In this document: in pieces, positions 12,490-19,425 of the stretch
How positions within the stretch are numbered: the stretch's first letter is position 1
How the letters are laid out: every line of letters begins with the position of its first letter
Source of the DNA: a virus
Length of the DNA: 23,522 nt
Strand: one strand, 5' to 3'
IMG/VR virus record: IMGVR_UViG_3300006810_000396
Coordinates: 1-23,522 of that record
Made by a program: the position numbers and the translations under genes
Notes under the pieces: model-generated
Told to the model about the DNA's origin: nothing
Seen by the model: only the letters and a program-made list of their open reading frames with translations
Database searches by the model: none

Positions 12490-12820
12490 TATTGAAGAGT
12501 TTAACTGTCAGGAAACAGGGGAAAATAAAATGAACCCTGAGTTTCTTGAAAAGCTTGATGAATTACGGCATGAGTGCAAGTTTCCCTTTACGATTACATC
12601 AGGATACCGCGATCCATCCCACAGCCTTGAAGCTAAGAAAGAGCACCCAGGCATGCATACAAAGGGTATAGCCGCAGACATATACGTCAGCAATGGGGTA
12701 GATCGCTTTAAACTACTAATTACTGCTTTTAATATGGGATTTACGGGGATTGGGGTAGCCAAGACGTTTATTCATGTGGATACTCGGACAAGTCAGCCCG
12801 TAGTCTGGACATATCAATAA
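12476..12820 (+). CDS. M15-family peptidase (D-Ala-D-Ala endopeptidase-type lysin)
   Basis: A 114-residue single-domain protein of the Peptidase_M15_3 type. It shows T41-S-G-Y-R-D-P-S-H, the zinc ligands H61-x6-D68 (G-M-H-T-K-G-I-A-A-D-I) and H100 in F-I-H-V-D-T-R, and the closing Trp-Thr-Tyr. These are all the ligands expected for an active zinc enzyme cutting peptidoglycan cross-links. It starts with GTG, with GGGGA six bases upstream, and overlaps the TerS end by 14 bases. It may be the phage endolysin or a virion-associated lysin; no signal peptide or membrane segment is present, so release would need a holin. Its position between the two terminase genes is unusual. Confidence 0.85.
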   Translation: MKYFNIEEFNCQETGENKMNPEFLEKLDELRHECKFPFTITSGYRDPSHSLEAKKEHPGMHTKGIAADIYVSNGVDRFKLLITAFNMGFTGIGVAKTFIHVDTRTSQPVVWTYQ

Positions 12821-13158
12821 TGCTATACACTAGGCACGCAACAGTTACCAGCACGGCAGAGGTTGTTATTTTAACAGTTCCAGCAGGATTTGTTGCTCAT
12901 GTAAGTTATTTGCTGGTGGCTAATAATGGCGGATCAACAAATGCCTGCACCCTGTACTTTGACGACGGCACTGACGAGCTTCACCTACTCGACGCTAAAA
13001 ACATTGGCAGTAACGACAGGGAAGAGTTTTCTAGCGGAATATTTGTTATGCAGTCGGGAGAACAGATCAAGGCTCAAACGGGATCATCAGGTGATGTTGA
13101 GTTTGCAGTAACGCTTGACCTTCTTGAAGCTCCATCTACGCTTGTAAACTTTTCCTAA
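12820..13158 (+). CDS. Small beta-rich virion protein candidate
   Basis: A 112-residue protein, translationally coupled on both sides by TAATG. It alternates hydrophobic strands and turns (A-E-V-V-I-L-T-V-P-A-G-F-V-A-H-V-S-Y-L-L-V-A-N-N, C-T-L-Y-F-D-D-G, and a G-E-Q-I-K-A-Q-T-G turn followed by V-E-F-A-V-T-L-D-L-L). This pattern is of a beta-sandwich, typical of head-decoration, stopper or fibre-associated proteins. It has no enzymatic motif. The exact structural role is not identifiable from sequence alone. Confidence 0.6.
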   Translation: MLYTRHATVTSTAEVVILTVPAGFVAHVSYLLVANNGGSTNACTLYFDDGTDELHLLDAKNIGSNDREEFSSGIFVMQSGEQIKAQTGSSGDVEFAVTLDLLEAPSTLVNFS

Positions 13159-14408
13159 TGTCTGATTTAAATGTAGAGTTATTGCCTTGGCAGCAGGATG
13201 TATATTCTGATCCTACTCGCTTTAAGGTAGTTGCCGCAGGTAGGCGCACAGGCAAATCTAGGCTGGCCGCATGGCTGTTAATCATTAATGGCCTTCAGGC
13301 CGATAGGGGTCATGTCTTTTATGTGGCCCCAACTCAGGGGCAGGCCAGGGATATCATGTGGCAAACTCTCCTAGAGTTAGGTCATCCAGTTATATCAGGC
13401 TCTCATATTAATAACCTACAGATTAAACTTGTAAATGGAGCAACAATCAGCCTTAAAGGTGCAGATAGACCCGAAACAATGCGGGGTGTGTCTTTAAAAT
13501 ACCTCGTAATGGACGAGTATGCCGACATGAAGCCTGATGTTTGGGAGCAAATATTGCGCCCAGCACTAGCAGATCAAAAGGGCGAGGCGCTTTTTATTGG
13601 CACTCCGATGGGTCGAAACCACTTTTACGATCTTTATAAGTATTCAGAGCTTGGAGATGACGAAACTTATAGGGGCTGGCACTTTACAAGCTATGATAAT
13701 CCTATACTAGACCCTAATGAGATTGATATTGCAAAGAAATCAATGTCAAGTTATGCGTTTAGGCAGGAGTTTATGGCTTCTTTTGAGGCTAGAGGCTCTG
13801 AAATGTTTAAAGAGGACTGGGTTAAGTTTGGTAATTGCCCAGATGAGGGTGATTATTATATAGCAGTTGACCTTGCTGGCTTTGAGGACGTTAACAAGAA
13901 GCGCACAAAAAGCACTAACCTAGATGAAACCGCTATTGCGGTTGCAAAAGTAAACCCAGATGGATGGTTTATAGAAAACATTATTTATGGGCGCTGGGAT
14001 TTAAATGAAACAGCAATGAAGATCTTTCAGGCTGTAAGGGATTATCGCCCTATTAGTGTAGGAATTGAGCGTGGCATAGCAAAACAAGCAGTAATGTCCC
14101 CGTTAACAGACCTTATGAAACGATATGGTATGTTTTTTCGTGTTGAAGAGTTAACTCATGGAAATAAAAAGAAAACCGACAGGGTCATGTGGGCATTGCA
14201 GGGGCGTTTTGAAAATGGTTATGTTACTTTAAGCAAGGGAGAGTGGAATACGCGGTTTCTTGACCAGCTATTTCAGTTTCCAGATGCCTTAACGCATGAT
14301 GACTTAGTAGATGCGCTGGCTTACATAGACCAGCTGGCTCAAGTTGCATACGATTACGAGTATGAAATTGACGACCACGAAATTTTAGATGTGGTATCGG
14401 GATATTAA
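13158..14408 (+). CDS. terL: Large terminase subunit (TerL): packaging ATPase and nuclease
   Basis: A 416-residue protein with both TerL domains. The ATPase has the adenine-binding W11-Q-Q, Walker A G28-R-R-T-G-K-S, Walker B Y115-L-V-M-D-E120 with catalytic Glu, and motif III-like L145-F-I-G-T-P. The RNase H-fold nuclease has its metal-binding acids at D238 (I-A-V-D-L-A-G), E304 (V-G-I-E-R-G) and D381/D382/D385 (H-D-D-L-V-D-A-L). All catalytic residues are intact, so it should package DNA at the portal and cut concatemers. At 416 residues it is short but full-length for podovirus-type terminases. The start is coupled by TAATG to the preceding gene. Confidence 0.93.
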   Translation: MSDLNVELLPWQQDVYSDPTRFKVVAAGRRTGKSRLAAWLLIINGLQADRGHVFYVAPTQGQARDIMWQTLLELGHPVISGSHINNLQIKLVNGATISLKGADRPETMRGVSLKYLVMDEYADMKPDVWEQILRPALADQKGEALFIGTPMGRNHFYDLYKYSELGDDETYRGWHFTSYDNPILDPNEIDIAKKSMSSYAFRQEFMASFEARGSEMFKEDWVKFGNCPDEGDYYIAVDLAGFEDVNKKRTKSTNLDETAIAVAKVNPDGWFIENIIYGRWDLNETAMKIFQAVRDYRPISVGIERGIAKQAVMSPLTDLMKRYGMFFRVEELTHGNKKKTDRVMWALQGRFENGYVTLSKGEWNTRFLDQLFQFPDALTHDDLVDALAYIDQLAQVAYDYEYEIDDHEILDVVSGY

Positions 14409-14409
14409 T

Positions 14410-16437
14410 ATGGCAGAAGATATTTACAATCCAGACCCAATAATGATTCAAGAATCTCTTGCAGAATGGGTTATGACCAAGTGTGAAAACTGGCGTGATT
14501 ACTATGAGTCAAACTACGAAGACAAGTTTGAAGAGTATTATAGACTTTGGCGCGGTCAGTGGGATCCATCGGACTCTCAAAGAGCATCTGAAAGATCCAG
14601 AATTATTGCTCCTGCGCTGCAACAGGCGGTTGAGTCAAATGTTGCAGAGCTTGAGGAGGCTACCTTTGGTCGTGGAAAGTGGTTTGACATTGCTGATGAT
14701 TTCACTGACGGTCAAAAGCAAGATGTTTTGTATTTACGCAAAAAGCTTGGAGAAGATTTTGAAGCCTGCATGGTGCGAAAGGCTGTTGCAGAGTGTCTTA
14801 TTAACTCGGCTGTATTCGGAACTGGCATTGGCGAAGTGGTCATTGAGGAAATTAAAGAAATGGCTCCAGCGTCTGAGCCGATCATGGGTGGCGACCTTCA
14901 GGCGGTTGGTGTAAATATTACTGACAGAGTTGTTGTAAAGCTTAAGCCTGTACTTCCGCAAAATTTTCTTATTGATCCCGTGGCAACATCAGTTGATGAC
15001 GCTTATGGCGTGGCAGTTGATGAGTTTGTAAGCAAGCACACCGTTGAGTTGCTGCAAGAGCAGGGCGCTTACATGGAGGGGCCAATCGAATCGGCGGCCC
15101 CAGACTCTGATCTTGAGCCAGACCAAGACTTTACGATATATAACGACGATAAAGTTCGATTAACAAAGTATTATGGCCTTGTTCCAAGAGAGCTTTTAGA
15201 AGCCGAAGATATTGAGGTTGAAGAAGACTCAAAGTATGTTGAGGCTATTGTTGTTATAGCAAATGGCGGAACATTACTTAAAGCATCTAAAAATCCATAC
15301 ATGATGGGTGATAGACCTGTTGTTGCTTTTCCTTGGGATGTAGTGCCAGGAAGATTTTGGGGTCGTGGTGTATGTGAAAAAGGCTATAACAGCCAAAAAG
15401 CGCTTGATACAGAGCTTCGCGCTCGCATAGATGCGTTAAGCCTTACAATTCACCCAATGATTGCAGTAGATGCAACAAGGCTTCCAAGGGGTGCTAAGCC
15501 AGAAGTGCGCCCCGGCAAGATGATTTTAACCAATGGAGATCCGCGTGAAGTCTTACAGCCTTTCAACTTTGGTCAAGTGGGCCAAATCACGTTTGCCCAA
15601 GCCGCAAGTCTTCAGCAAATGGTACAGCAAGCTACAGGGGCTGTTGACTCCGCTGGCATCGCGGGTCAAGTTAACGGAGAATCAACTGCTGCTGGGATTA
15701 GTATGTCTCTTGGCGCTATTATTAAGCGTCATAAGCGTACTTTAATTAACTTTCAGCAGTCATTTTTGTTGCCGTTTGTAACTAAAGCGGCTCATCGATA
15801 CATGCAGTTTGATCCCGAAAACTATCCGGTTGCAGATTATAAGTTTGTTGCAACCAGCACTCTTGGAATTATTGCAAGAGAGTATGAGGTAACTCAGCTA
15901 GTTCAGCTATTGCAGACTATGAAGCAGGACAGTCCAATGTATCCTGTTTTAATCCAAAGCATTATCGATAACATGAATCTTAGTAACCGAGAAGAGCTTA
16001 TTGCGACAATGCAGCAGGCGTCTCAGCCTAACCCACAGGCGCAGCAAATTGCTGAAATGGCTCAGCAGGCTCAGTTGCAGTTTCAACAAAGCCAGACAAA
16101 TGCGCTTAATGGTCAGGCCGCAGAGTCTCAGGCTCGCGCAGCTAAGATATCGATTGAAGCGCAGATTGCGCCTCAAGAACTGGAAATTGATAAGATTAAT
16201 GCAATCACAAGGAATCTTAAAGAAGGCGACTCGGAAGATAAAGAGTTTGAGCGCAGGCTTAAGATTGCTGACAGGCTTTTAAAAGAGCGTGAACTGGAGG
16301 GAAAGTCACCTAATGCTAATGAAGCAAACAGAAATCAACAGCCTGCTGGGGCAAATCAACAAGGCATTCCAAGACCAAACCGACAAGCTGGAGCAAGTCC
16401 AAGTCCGATTGCAGGCATTGGAGAGCAAATTCAATGA
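14410..16437 (+). CDS. Portal protein
   Basis: A 675-residue protein. The ATG at 14410 is chosen because it directly follows the TerL stop; the earlier frame start overlaps TerL and adds a meaningless peptide. The N-terminal region has W-R-D-Y-Y-E...F-E-E-Y-Y-R-L-W-R-G and S-R-I-I-A-P-A-L-Q-Q-A-V-E, the usual opening of podovirus-type portals. A central wing and stem region includes W-G-R-G-V-C-E and P-G-K-M-I-L-T-N-G. A helical crown follows. From about residue 540 the tail is Gln/Ala-rich helix, then a Pro/Gln/Asn-rich disordered end. Portals form the dodecameric vertex through which TerL pumps DNA. The length is typical. Its last ~125 bases are also read in a second frame by the next feature. 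Confidence 0.85.
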   Translation: MAEDIYNPDPIMIQESLAEWVMTKCENWRDYYESNYEDKFEEYYRLWRGQWDPSDSQRASERSRIIAPALQQAVESNVAELEEATFGRGKWFDIADDFTDGQKQDVLYLRKKLGEDFEACMVRKAVAECLINSAVFGTGIGEVVIEEIKEMAPASEPIMGGDLQAVGVNITDRVVVKLKPVLPQNFLIDPVATSVDDAYGVAVDEFVSKHTVELLQEQGAYMEGPIESAAPDSDLEPDQDFTIYNDDKVRLTKYYGLVPRELLEAEDIEVEEDSKYVEAIVVIANGGTLLKASKNPYMMGDRPVVAFPWDVVPGRFWGRGVCEKGYNSQKALDTELRARIDALSLTIHPMIAVDATRLPRGAKPEVRPGKMILTNGDPREVLQPFNFGQVGQITFAQAASLQQMVQQATGAVDSAGIAGQVNGESTAAGISMSLGAIIKRHKRTLINFQQSFLLPFVTKAAHRYMQFDPENYPVADYKFVATSTLGIIAREYEVTQLVQLLQTMKQDSPMYPVLIQSIIDNMNLSNREELIATMQQASQPNPQAQQIAEMAQQAQLQFQQSQTNALNGQAAESQARAAKISIEAQIAPQELEIDKINAITRNLKEGDSEDKEFERRLKIADRLLKERELEGKSPNANEANRNQQPAGANQQGIPRPNRQAGASPSPIAGIGEQIQ

Positions 16438-16552
16438 GCAAGAAAAAGGATCCAAAGTTGGCACGCGCGGGCGTAAGCGGATACAACAAGCCGAAGAGAA
16501 CACCGAACCACGCAACGAAGAAGTTTGTGGTAGTAGCCAAGAAGGGGGATAA
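16313..16552 (+). CDS. Overlapping coiled-coil protein encoded out of frame across the portal end
   Basis: The ATG at 16313 (a second at 16319) opens an 79-codon frame shifted relative to the portal and overlapping it for about 125 bases, then overlapping the next gene for 119 bases. GGAGGG lies about twelve bases upstream. The product starts MLMKQTEINSLLGQINKAFQ and continues with Leu/Val heptads (D-K-L-E-Q-V-Q-V-R-L-Q-A-L-E-S-K-F-N), a convincing coiled coil, then a basic and acidic tail. The coherent helix contrasts with the low-complexity portal tail in the other frame. That suggests the portal tail is the overprinted, freer frame. I rate it more likely real than not. Confidence 0.5.
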   Translation: MLMKQTEINSLLGQINKAFQDQTDKLEQVQVRLQALESKFNEQEKGSKVGTRGRKRIQQAEENTEPRNEEVCGSSQEGG

Positions 16553-16700
16553 AACCAAAACGATTCGATTTGGCGATCAAAAAATGACGATTAAAAAAGA
16601 TCAGCCAGCACGAAGAAAGTCGTTTAGGGCAAGGCACAAGTGCGATACAAGCCCACCAGACAAGCTAACAGCTAGGTACTGGTCATGTAAAAAGTGGTAA
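16434..16700 (+). CDS. Small basic conserved phage protein (possibly DUF6321/DUF5872-type)
   Basis: An 88-residue protein. GGAGAG precedes the ATG, which overlaps the portal stop (ATGA). It has G-Y-N-K-P-K-R-T-P, then F-V-V-V-A-K-K-G-D-K-T-K-T-I-R-F-G-D-Q, R-R-K-S-F-R-A-R-H-K-C and Y-W-S-C-K-K-W at the end. This R-x-S-F-x-x-R-H...A-x-Y-W pattern is one I know from small proteins of marine phages and some giant viruses. The two Cys could bind metal or form a disulphide. The function is unestablished. Its charge and head-operon setting fit a DNA-contacting virion or packaging protein. Confidence 0.7.
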   Translation: MSKKKDPKLARAGVSGYNKPKRTPNHATKKFVVVAKKGDKTKTIRFGDQKMTIKKDQPARRKSFRARHKCDTSPPDKLTARYWSCKKW

Positions 16701-16724
16701 CAATCAATCAATTAGGAGTGAGCT

Positions 16725-17429
16725 TTGAACAAACTAGAAAGTATTTACAAATTAAAAGTAAAAGAATCTCTCGACACCGCAGCAAAGTATCATAGGCTTT
16801 TAACCAAACGAAAAGAAAAGGTTATAGTTATGTACTCTGGCGGCATGGATAGCGTGTCGTTAGCATGGAGCTTGCTAGAGCATACACAGCATAACGTACA
16901 CATACACTCAATACACCTAGATAATTCTGAAGGTAGATTTAAAGCAGAAGCAAATGCTATTCATAAAAGCATAAACTGGCTTAAAGATAACCAACGAGAG
17001 TTTGAGTTTTCATCTTGCTTGTATTCTTACAAGGCTAAATATCCTGGGGGAAGGGACATGTCATTAGCTTTGTTTCAGGCTGGAAGGGTTATATCTACAA
17101 TGACTGAGCCTGTATGCGCTATATTTACCGGCGATTACAACATGAGCAAGGAAGAAAGCGCAGAAGCATATGGCGTCATGAGTGCTTTGTTTATGAATAA
17201 ACAATCAAAGCCGGTTTGGGCTGCGCCATTTGACTATATGAGCAAAACCCCTCTTGAAAGAAGCCTTGGGGTTTATTACGCTATGCCAGAGCAGTTGCAA
17301 AAAATGTATTGGTCGTGTAGAAGACCAAGTGAAACGCCAGACGGATTTTTATCCTGTGGCGAGTGCCATGCTTGTAGGCGGCAACATGCAATGAAGCAGC
17401 ACATTAAAAGGTTTGACAATGAAAGTTAA
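16725..17429 (+). CDS. queC: QueC-like PP-loop ATPase (7-cyano-7-deazaguanine synthase family)
   Basis: A 234-residue protein. The TTG at 16725 is the start: AGGAG lies eight bases upstream, a CAATCAA element precedes it, and no ATG is available before the catalytic loop. The PP-loop S38-G-G-M-D-S43 follows the first strand. The C-terminal half has the QueC zinc cluster: W-S-C198, then C211-G-E-C214-H-A-C217-R-R. QueC makes preQ0 from carboxydeazaguanine, ATP and ammonia. In phages preQ0 derivatives are inserted into DNA to escape restriction, but no QueD, QueE, FolE or DpdA gene is in this window. QatC-like and other PP-loop enzymes share this outline, so the substrate is open. It sits between portal and scaffold genes. 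Confidence 0.78.
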   Translation: MNKLESIYKLKVKESLDTAAKYHRLLTKRKEKVIVMYSGGMDSVSLAWSLLEHTQHNVHIHSIHLDNSEGRFKAEANAIHKSINWLKDNQREFEFSSCLYSYKAKYPGGRDMSLALFQAGRVISTMTEPVCAIFTGDYNMSKEESAEAYGVMSALFMNKQSKPVWAAPFDYMSKTPLERSLGVYYAMPEQLQKMYWSCRRPSETPDGFLSCGECHACRRQHAMKQHIKRFDNES

Positions 17430-17568
17430 AGCTCCTGATGGTTATCATTGGATGAAAAGCGGAAATAGTTATAAGCTTATGAAAAATCCTTCTGGCGGAT
17501 ACAAGCCACATAAGGGGGCTTCTCAATCTGCTAACTTTGAAGTTCAAAAAACTCACAAAGGCAAATAA
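17419..17568 (+). CDS. 49-residue basic protein
   Basis: The ATG at 17419 overlaps the end of the QueC-like gene by 11 bases. It reads MKVKAPDGYHWMKSGNSYKL, then a Gly-Gly-Tyr-Lys-Pro-His-Lys-Gly-Ala-Ser segment and a polar end (T-H-K-G-K). The D-G-Y-H-W-M...P-H-K-G-A-S pattern recurs in short proteins of aquatic phages. It is Lys/Gly/His-rich, without acidic stretches. Function unknown; part of a run of five small basic proteins. Confidence 0.6.
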   Translation: MKVKAPDGYHWMKSGNSYKLMKNPSGGYKPHKGASQSANFEVQKTHKGK

Positions 17569-17582
17569 GTAGGGAGATAAAA

Positions 17583-17648
17583 ATGGGCTATGGAAGTGGA
17601 GCATATTCAACAAAGCCAAAGAAAAAGAAAAAAAAGGTTAAAAAGTAA
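17583..17648 (+). CDS. 21-residue lysine-rich peptide
   Basis: GGGAG lies seven bases before the ATG, and the TAA overlaps the next ATG (TAATG). It reads MGYGSGAYSTKP followed by a Lys run broken by one Val. It is the shortest gene of the window. The good ribosome site and coupling to the next gene make translation likely. A DNA- or RNA-binding peptide is a charge-based guess. Confidence 0.5.
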   Translation: MGYGSGAYSTKPKKKKKKVKK

Positions 17649-17821
17649 TGGCAGCAAAAAAGACCTTGCCTAAAAAGAAAAGCAGTTCAACGCCAAAAAA
17701 CAAGGCGCTGTACTCTAGGGTAAAGTCTGAAGCTAAAAAGAAATTTGACGTATACCCTAGCGCCTATGCTAATGCGTGGCTTGTTCGGGAATACAAAAAA
17801 CGTGGTGGCACTTATGTCTAA
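17648..17821 (+). CDS. 57-residue basic protein with VYPSAYANAWLVREYKKRGG motif
   Basis: The start is coupled to the 21-residue gene. A lysine-rich N-terminus (A-A-K-K-T-L-P-K-K-K) is followed by L-Y-S-R-V-K-S-E-A-K-K-K-F and the motif D-V-Y-P-S-A-Y-A-N-A-W-L-V near residues 35-47. The end is Y-K-K-R-G-G-T-Y-V. The 'K-K-F-D-V-Y-P-S-A-Y-A-N' phrase is well conserved in marine phages and some giant viruses. Its role is undefined. It ends within the first codons of the next gene (ATGTCTAA overlap). Confidence 0.65.
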   Translation: MAAKKTLPKKKSSSTPKNKALYSRVKSEAKKKFDVYPSAYANAWLVREYKKRGGTYV

Positions 17822-18071
17822 GTCTAAAGGCGGCTTAACAAAGTGGTTTAAGGAAGAGTGGGTTGACATCAAGACCGGAAAAAAATGTGGTCGTAAAAAA
17901 GCTAAAGGATCTAGCCGCCCATATCCTGCATGTAGGCCCAAAGCAGTAGCCGCTAAGATGACAAAGGCAGAAAAAGAAGCAGCTAAGCGGAAAAAGACAG
18001 GGCCAAAAGCAATTAAGTACGCGGTAACGGCTTCAGGCAAAAGAAGGAAAACCGCAAAAAAGACAGCGTAA
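17814..18071 (+). CDS. DUF5872-like basic protein
   Basis: An 85-residue protein. The ATG at 17814 (MSKSKGGLTKWFKEEWVDI...) is used; the longer frame from 17745 overlaps the previous gene and lacks a ribosome site. It has W-F-K-E-E-W-V-D-I-K-T-G-K-K-C-G-R-K-K, then S-R-P-Y-P-A-C-R-P and a Lys/Ala-rich tail ending K-R-R-K-T-A-K-K. The two Cys spaced by about 15 residues and the 'EEWVDI.TGK.CGR' opening match DUF5872-type proteins of phages and giant viruses, from memory. The function is unknown; the charge and head-operon position suggest contact with packaged DNA. Confidence 0.65.
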   Translation: MSKSKGGLTKWFKEEWVDIKTGKKCGRKKAKGSSRPYPACRPKAVAAKMTKAEKEAAKRKKTGPKAIKYAVTASGKRRKTAKKTA

Positions 18072-18087
18072 TTAGTGAGATAACCAA

Positions 18088-18336
18088 ATGGCCTCGATGG
18101 AAAAAGAAGTTGAAGAGTATTACAACAAGTATTTTGATTTGTTTACAACCGATGGTTGGAAGCAGTTACTTGAAGAGTTAAAGCACAATGCTATTTCTGT
18201 TAATAGCGTTGAGGCAGTTAAAGACAGTGACGATATGTATTTTCGGAAAGGCCAGCTAAACATTTTGGCTTTTTTGTTGAATTTAGAGTCTACTGTTAAC
18301 AACAACTTTGAAGAGTTGCAAAAAGAAGATGAATAA
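18088..18336 (+). CDS. Acidic helical protein of the head operon
   Basis: An 82-residue protein with a weak GTGAGAT before the ATG. It reads as two or three helices: E-V-E-E-Y-Y-N-K-Y-F-D-L-F, then T-D-G-W-K-Q-L-L-E-E-L, then R-K-G-Q-L-N-I-L-A-F-L-L-N-L-E-S. It ends in an acidic Q-K-E-D-E. The 'GWK.L..EL' plus 'rkGql..l..ll.le' pattern recurs next to zinc-ribbon and scaffold genes in related phages, possibly as an assembly factor. It overlaps the next start by eight bases. Confidence 0.65.
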   Translation: MASMEKEVEEYYNKYFDLFTTDGWKQLLEELKHNAISVNSVEAVKDSDDMYFRKGQLNILAFLLNLESTVNNNFEELQKEDE

Positions 18337-18574
18337 GATATTTGACTTTCGTTGCGAAAACGGTCATATATTTGAAGAGTTTGTAGCGGGCGGAACCACA
18401 GCCACTAGGTGCGGATGTGGCGCTAATGCTAGAAAGATCGCTTCAGCATCAAATTTCGTGCTGGATGGGTCTACTGGGGATTTCCCTGGCAGGCACATTA
18501 GGTGGGTGCGAGAGCATGAAGAAGCGGGAAGACGAGGACGGGAAGCTCAACGAGAGGAGAGTCAAGCCCAATAA
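18329..18574 (+). CDS. FmdB-like zinc-ribbon protein
   Basis: An 81-residue protein starting at the ATG at 18329 (MNKIFDFRCENGHIFEEFV). The frame from 18308 overlaps the previous gene further and has no signal. The first zinc half-site is C-E-N-G-H, and the second is R-C-G-C-G about 20 residues on. The rest, K-I-A-S-A-S-N-F-V-L-D-G-S-T-G-D-F-P-G, is typical of phage FmdB-like ribbons. The last 20 residues are an Arg/Glu-rich helix. Usual position before the scaffold gene; the role is not known. Confidence 0.7.
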   Translation: MNKIFDFRCENGHIFEEFVAGGTTATRCGCGANARKIASASNFVLDGSTGDFPGRHIRWVREHEEAGRRGREAQREESQAQ

Positions 18575-18604
18575 TTCCATAACCATTAGGCGGAATGAGT
18601 TTAA

Positions 18605-19408
18605 ATGATGTCAAGAGCAACAATTATTGATGAGCGTCAAGATGAAGAATCTTCTGATGCTTTGCAGGACACAGCGCAAGAATCCGTTGAGGCTCCAGTA
18701 AAGGAGAAACCTCAAGATTTTGACATTCCAGAAAAGTATCGTGGTAAGTCTGTACAAGATTTGGTGCAGATGAACCAAGAGCTTGAGAAGTTTTCGGGCA
18801 AACAGAGTACGGAAGTAGGCGAGCTGCGAAGATTAGTTGACGGATACATTCAGACAGAACTCGACAACAAGCAAGCACCTGAAACACAGCAAGAAGATAG
18901 CAACACAAATGATGTTGATTTTTTTGTTGACCCACAAAGTGCTGTTAATCGGGCTATAGACAATCATCCTAAAATCAAAGAGGCAGAAACGTACACTAAA
19001 CAGTACAAACAACAGGCCACTCTTGCACAGTTAAGATCAGATCACCCTGATATGGATCAAGTTTTGCAAGACCCTAAATTTGCTGAATGGATAAAAGGAT
19101 CAAAGGTTAGAACGCAACTGTTTGTTAATGCAGACCAAGCGTATGATTATGATTCGGCAAATGAGCTATTTTCGCTTTGGAAAGAACGAAGCAGTATAGT
19201 TCAGCAAACTGCAATAGCAGAGCGCGCAAGTCGTAAGAATGCGGTTAGGTCAGCAACAACAGGCAATGCCCGAGGTACAGCGGAAAGGTCAAACAAAAAA
19301 GTTTATCGTCGTGCTGACATTATTAAACTTATGAAGACTGACCCAGACCGTTATAACGCTTTATCAGATGAGATACTGAAAGCATACGCGGAGGGTCGAG
19401 TTAAATAG
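18605..19408 (+). CDS. Head scaffolding protein
   Basis: A 267-residue protein (MM start). The acidic, Glu/Asp/Gln-rich N-terminus contains the phrase D-F-D-I-P-E-K-Y-R-G-K-S-V-Q-D-L-V. It is followed by E-V-G-E-L-R-R-L-V-D, an acidic linker, helical middle segments and a basic, helical C-terminus (R-R-A-D-I-I-K-L-M...Y-A-E-G-R-V-K). Acidic helical body plus basic C-terminus directly before the capsid gene is characteristic of podovirus scaffolds, which shape the procapsid and then leave. The start lacks a strong Shine-Dalgarno sequence. No protease motif was seen. Confidence 0.8.
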   Translation: MMSRATIIDERQDEESSDALQDTAQESVEAPVKEKPQDFDIPEKYRGKSVQDLVQMNQELEKFSGKQSTEVGELRRLVDGYIQTELDNKQAPETQQEDSNTNDVDFFVDPQSAVNRAIDNHPKIKEAETYTKQYKQQATLAQLRSDHPDMDQVLQDPKFAEWIKGSKVRTQLFVNADQAYDYDSANELFSLWKERSSIVQQTAIAERASRKNAVRSATTGNARGTAERSNKKVYRRADIIKLMKTDPDRYNALSDEILKAYAEGRVK

Positions 19409-19425
19409 CCTAAAGGAGAACTATC

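Noticed and set aside
14483-14914. 143-codon plus-strand frame inside the portal gene
   Set aside because: Out of frame with the portal, Leu/Arg/Ser-rich low-quality sequence and no start signal; a shadow. The same holds for 16001-16282.
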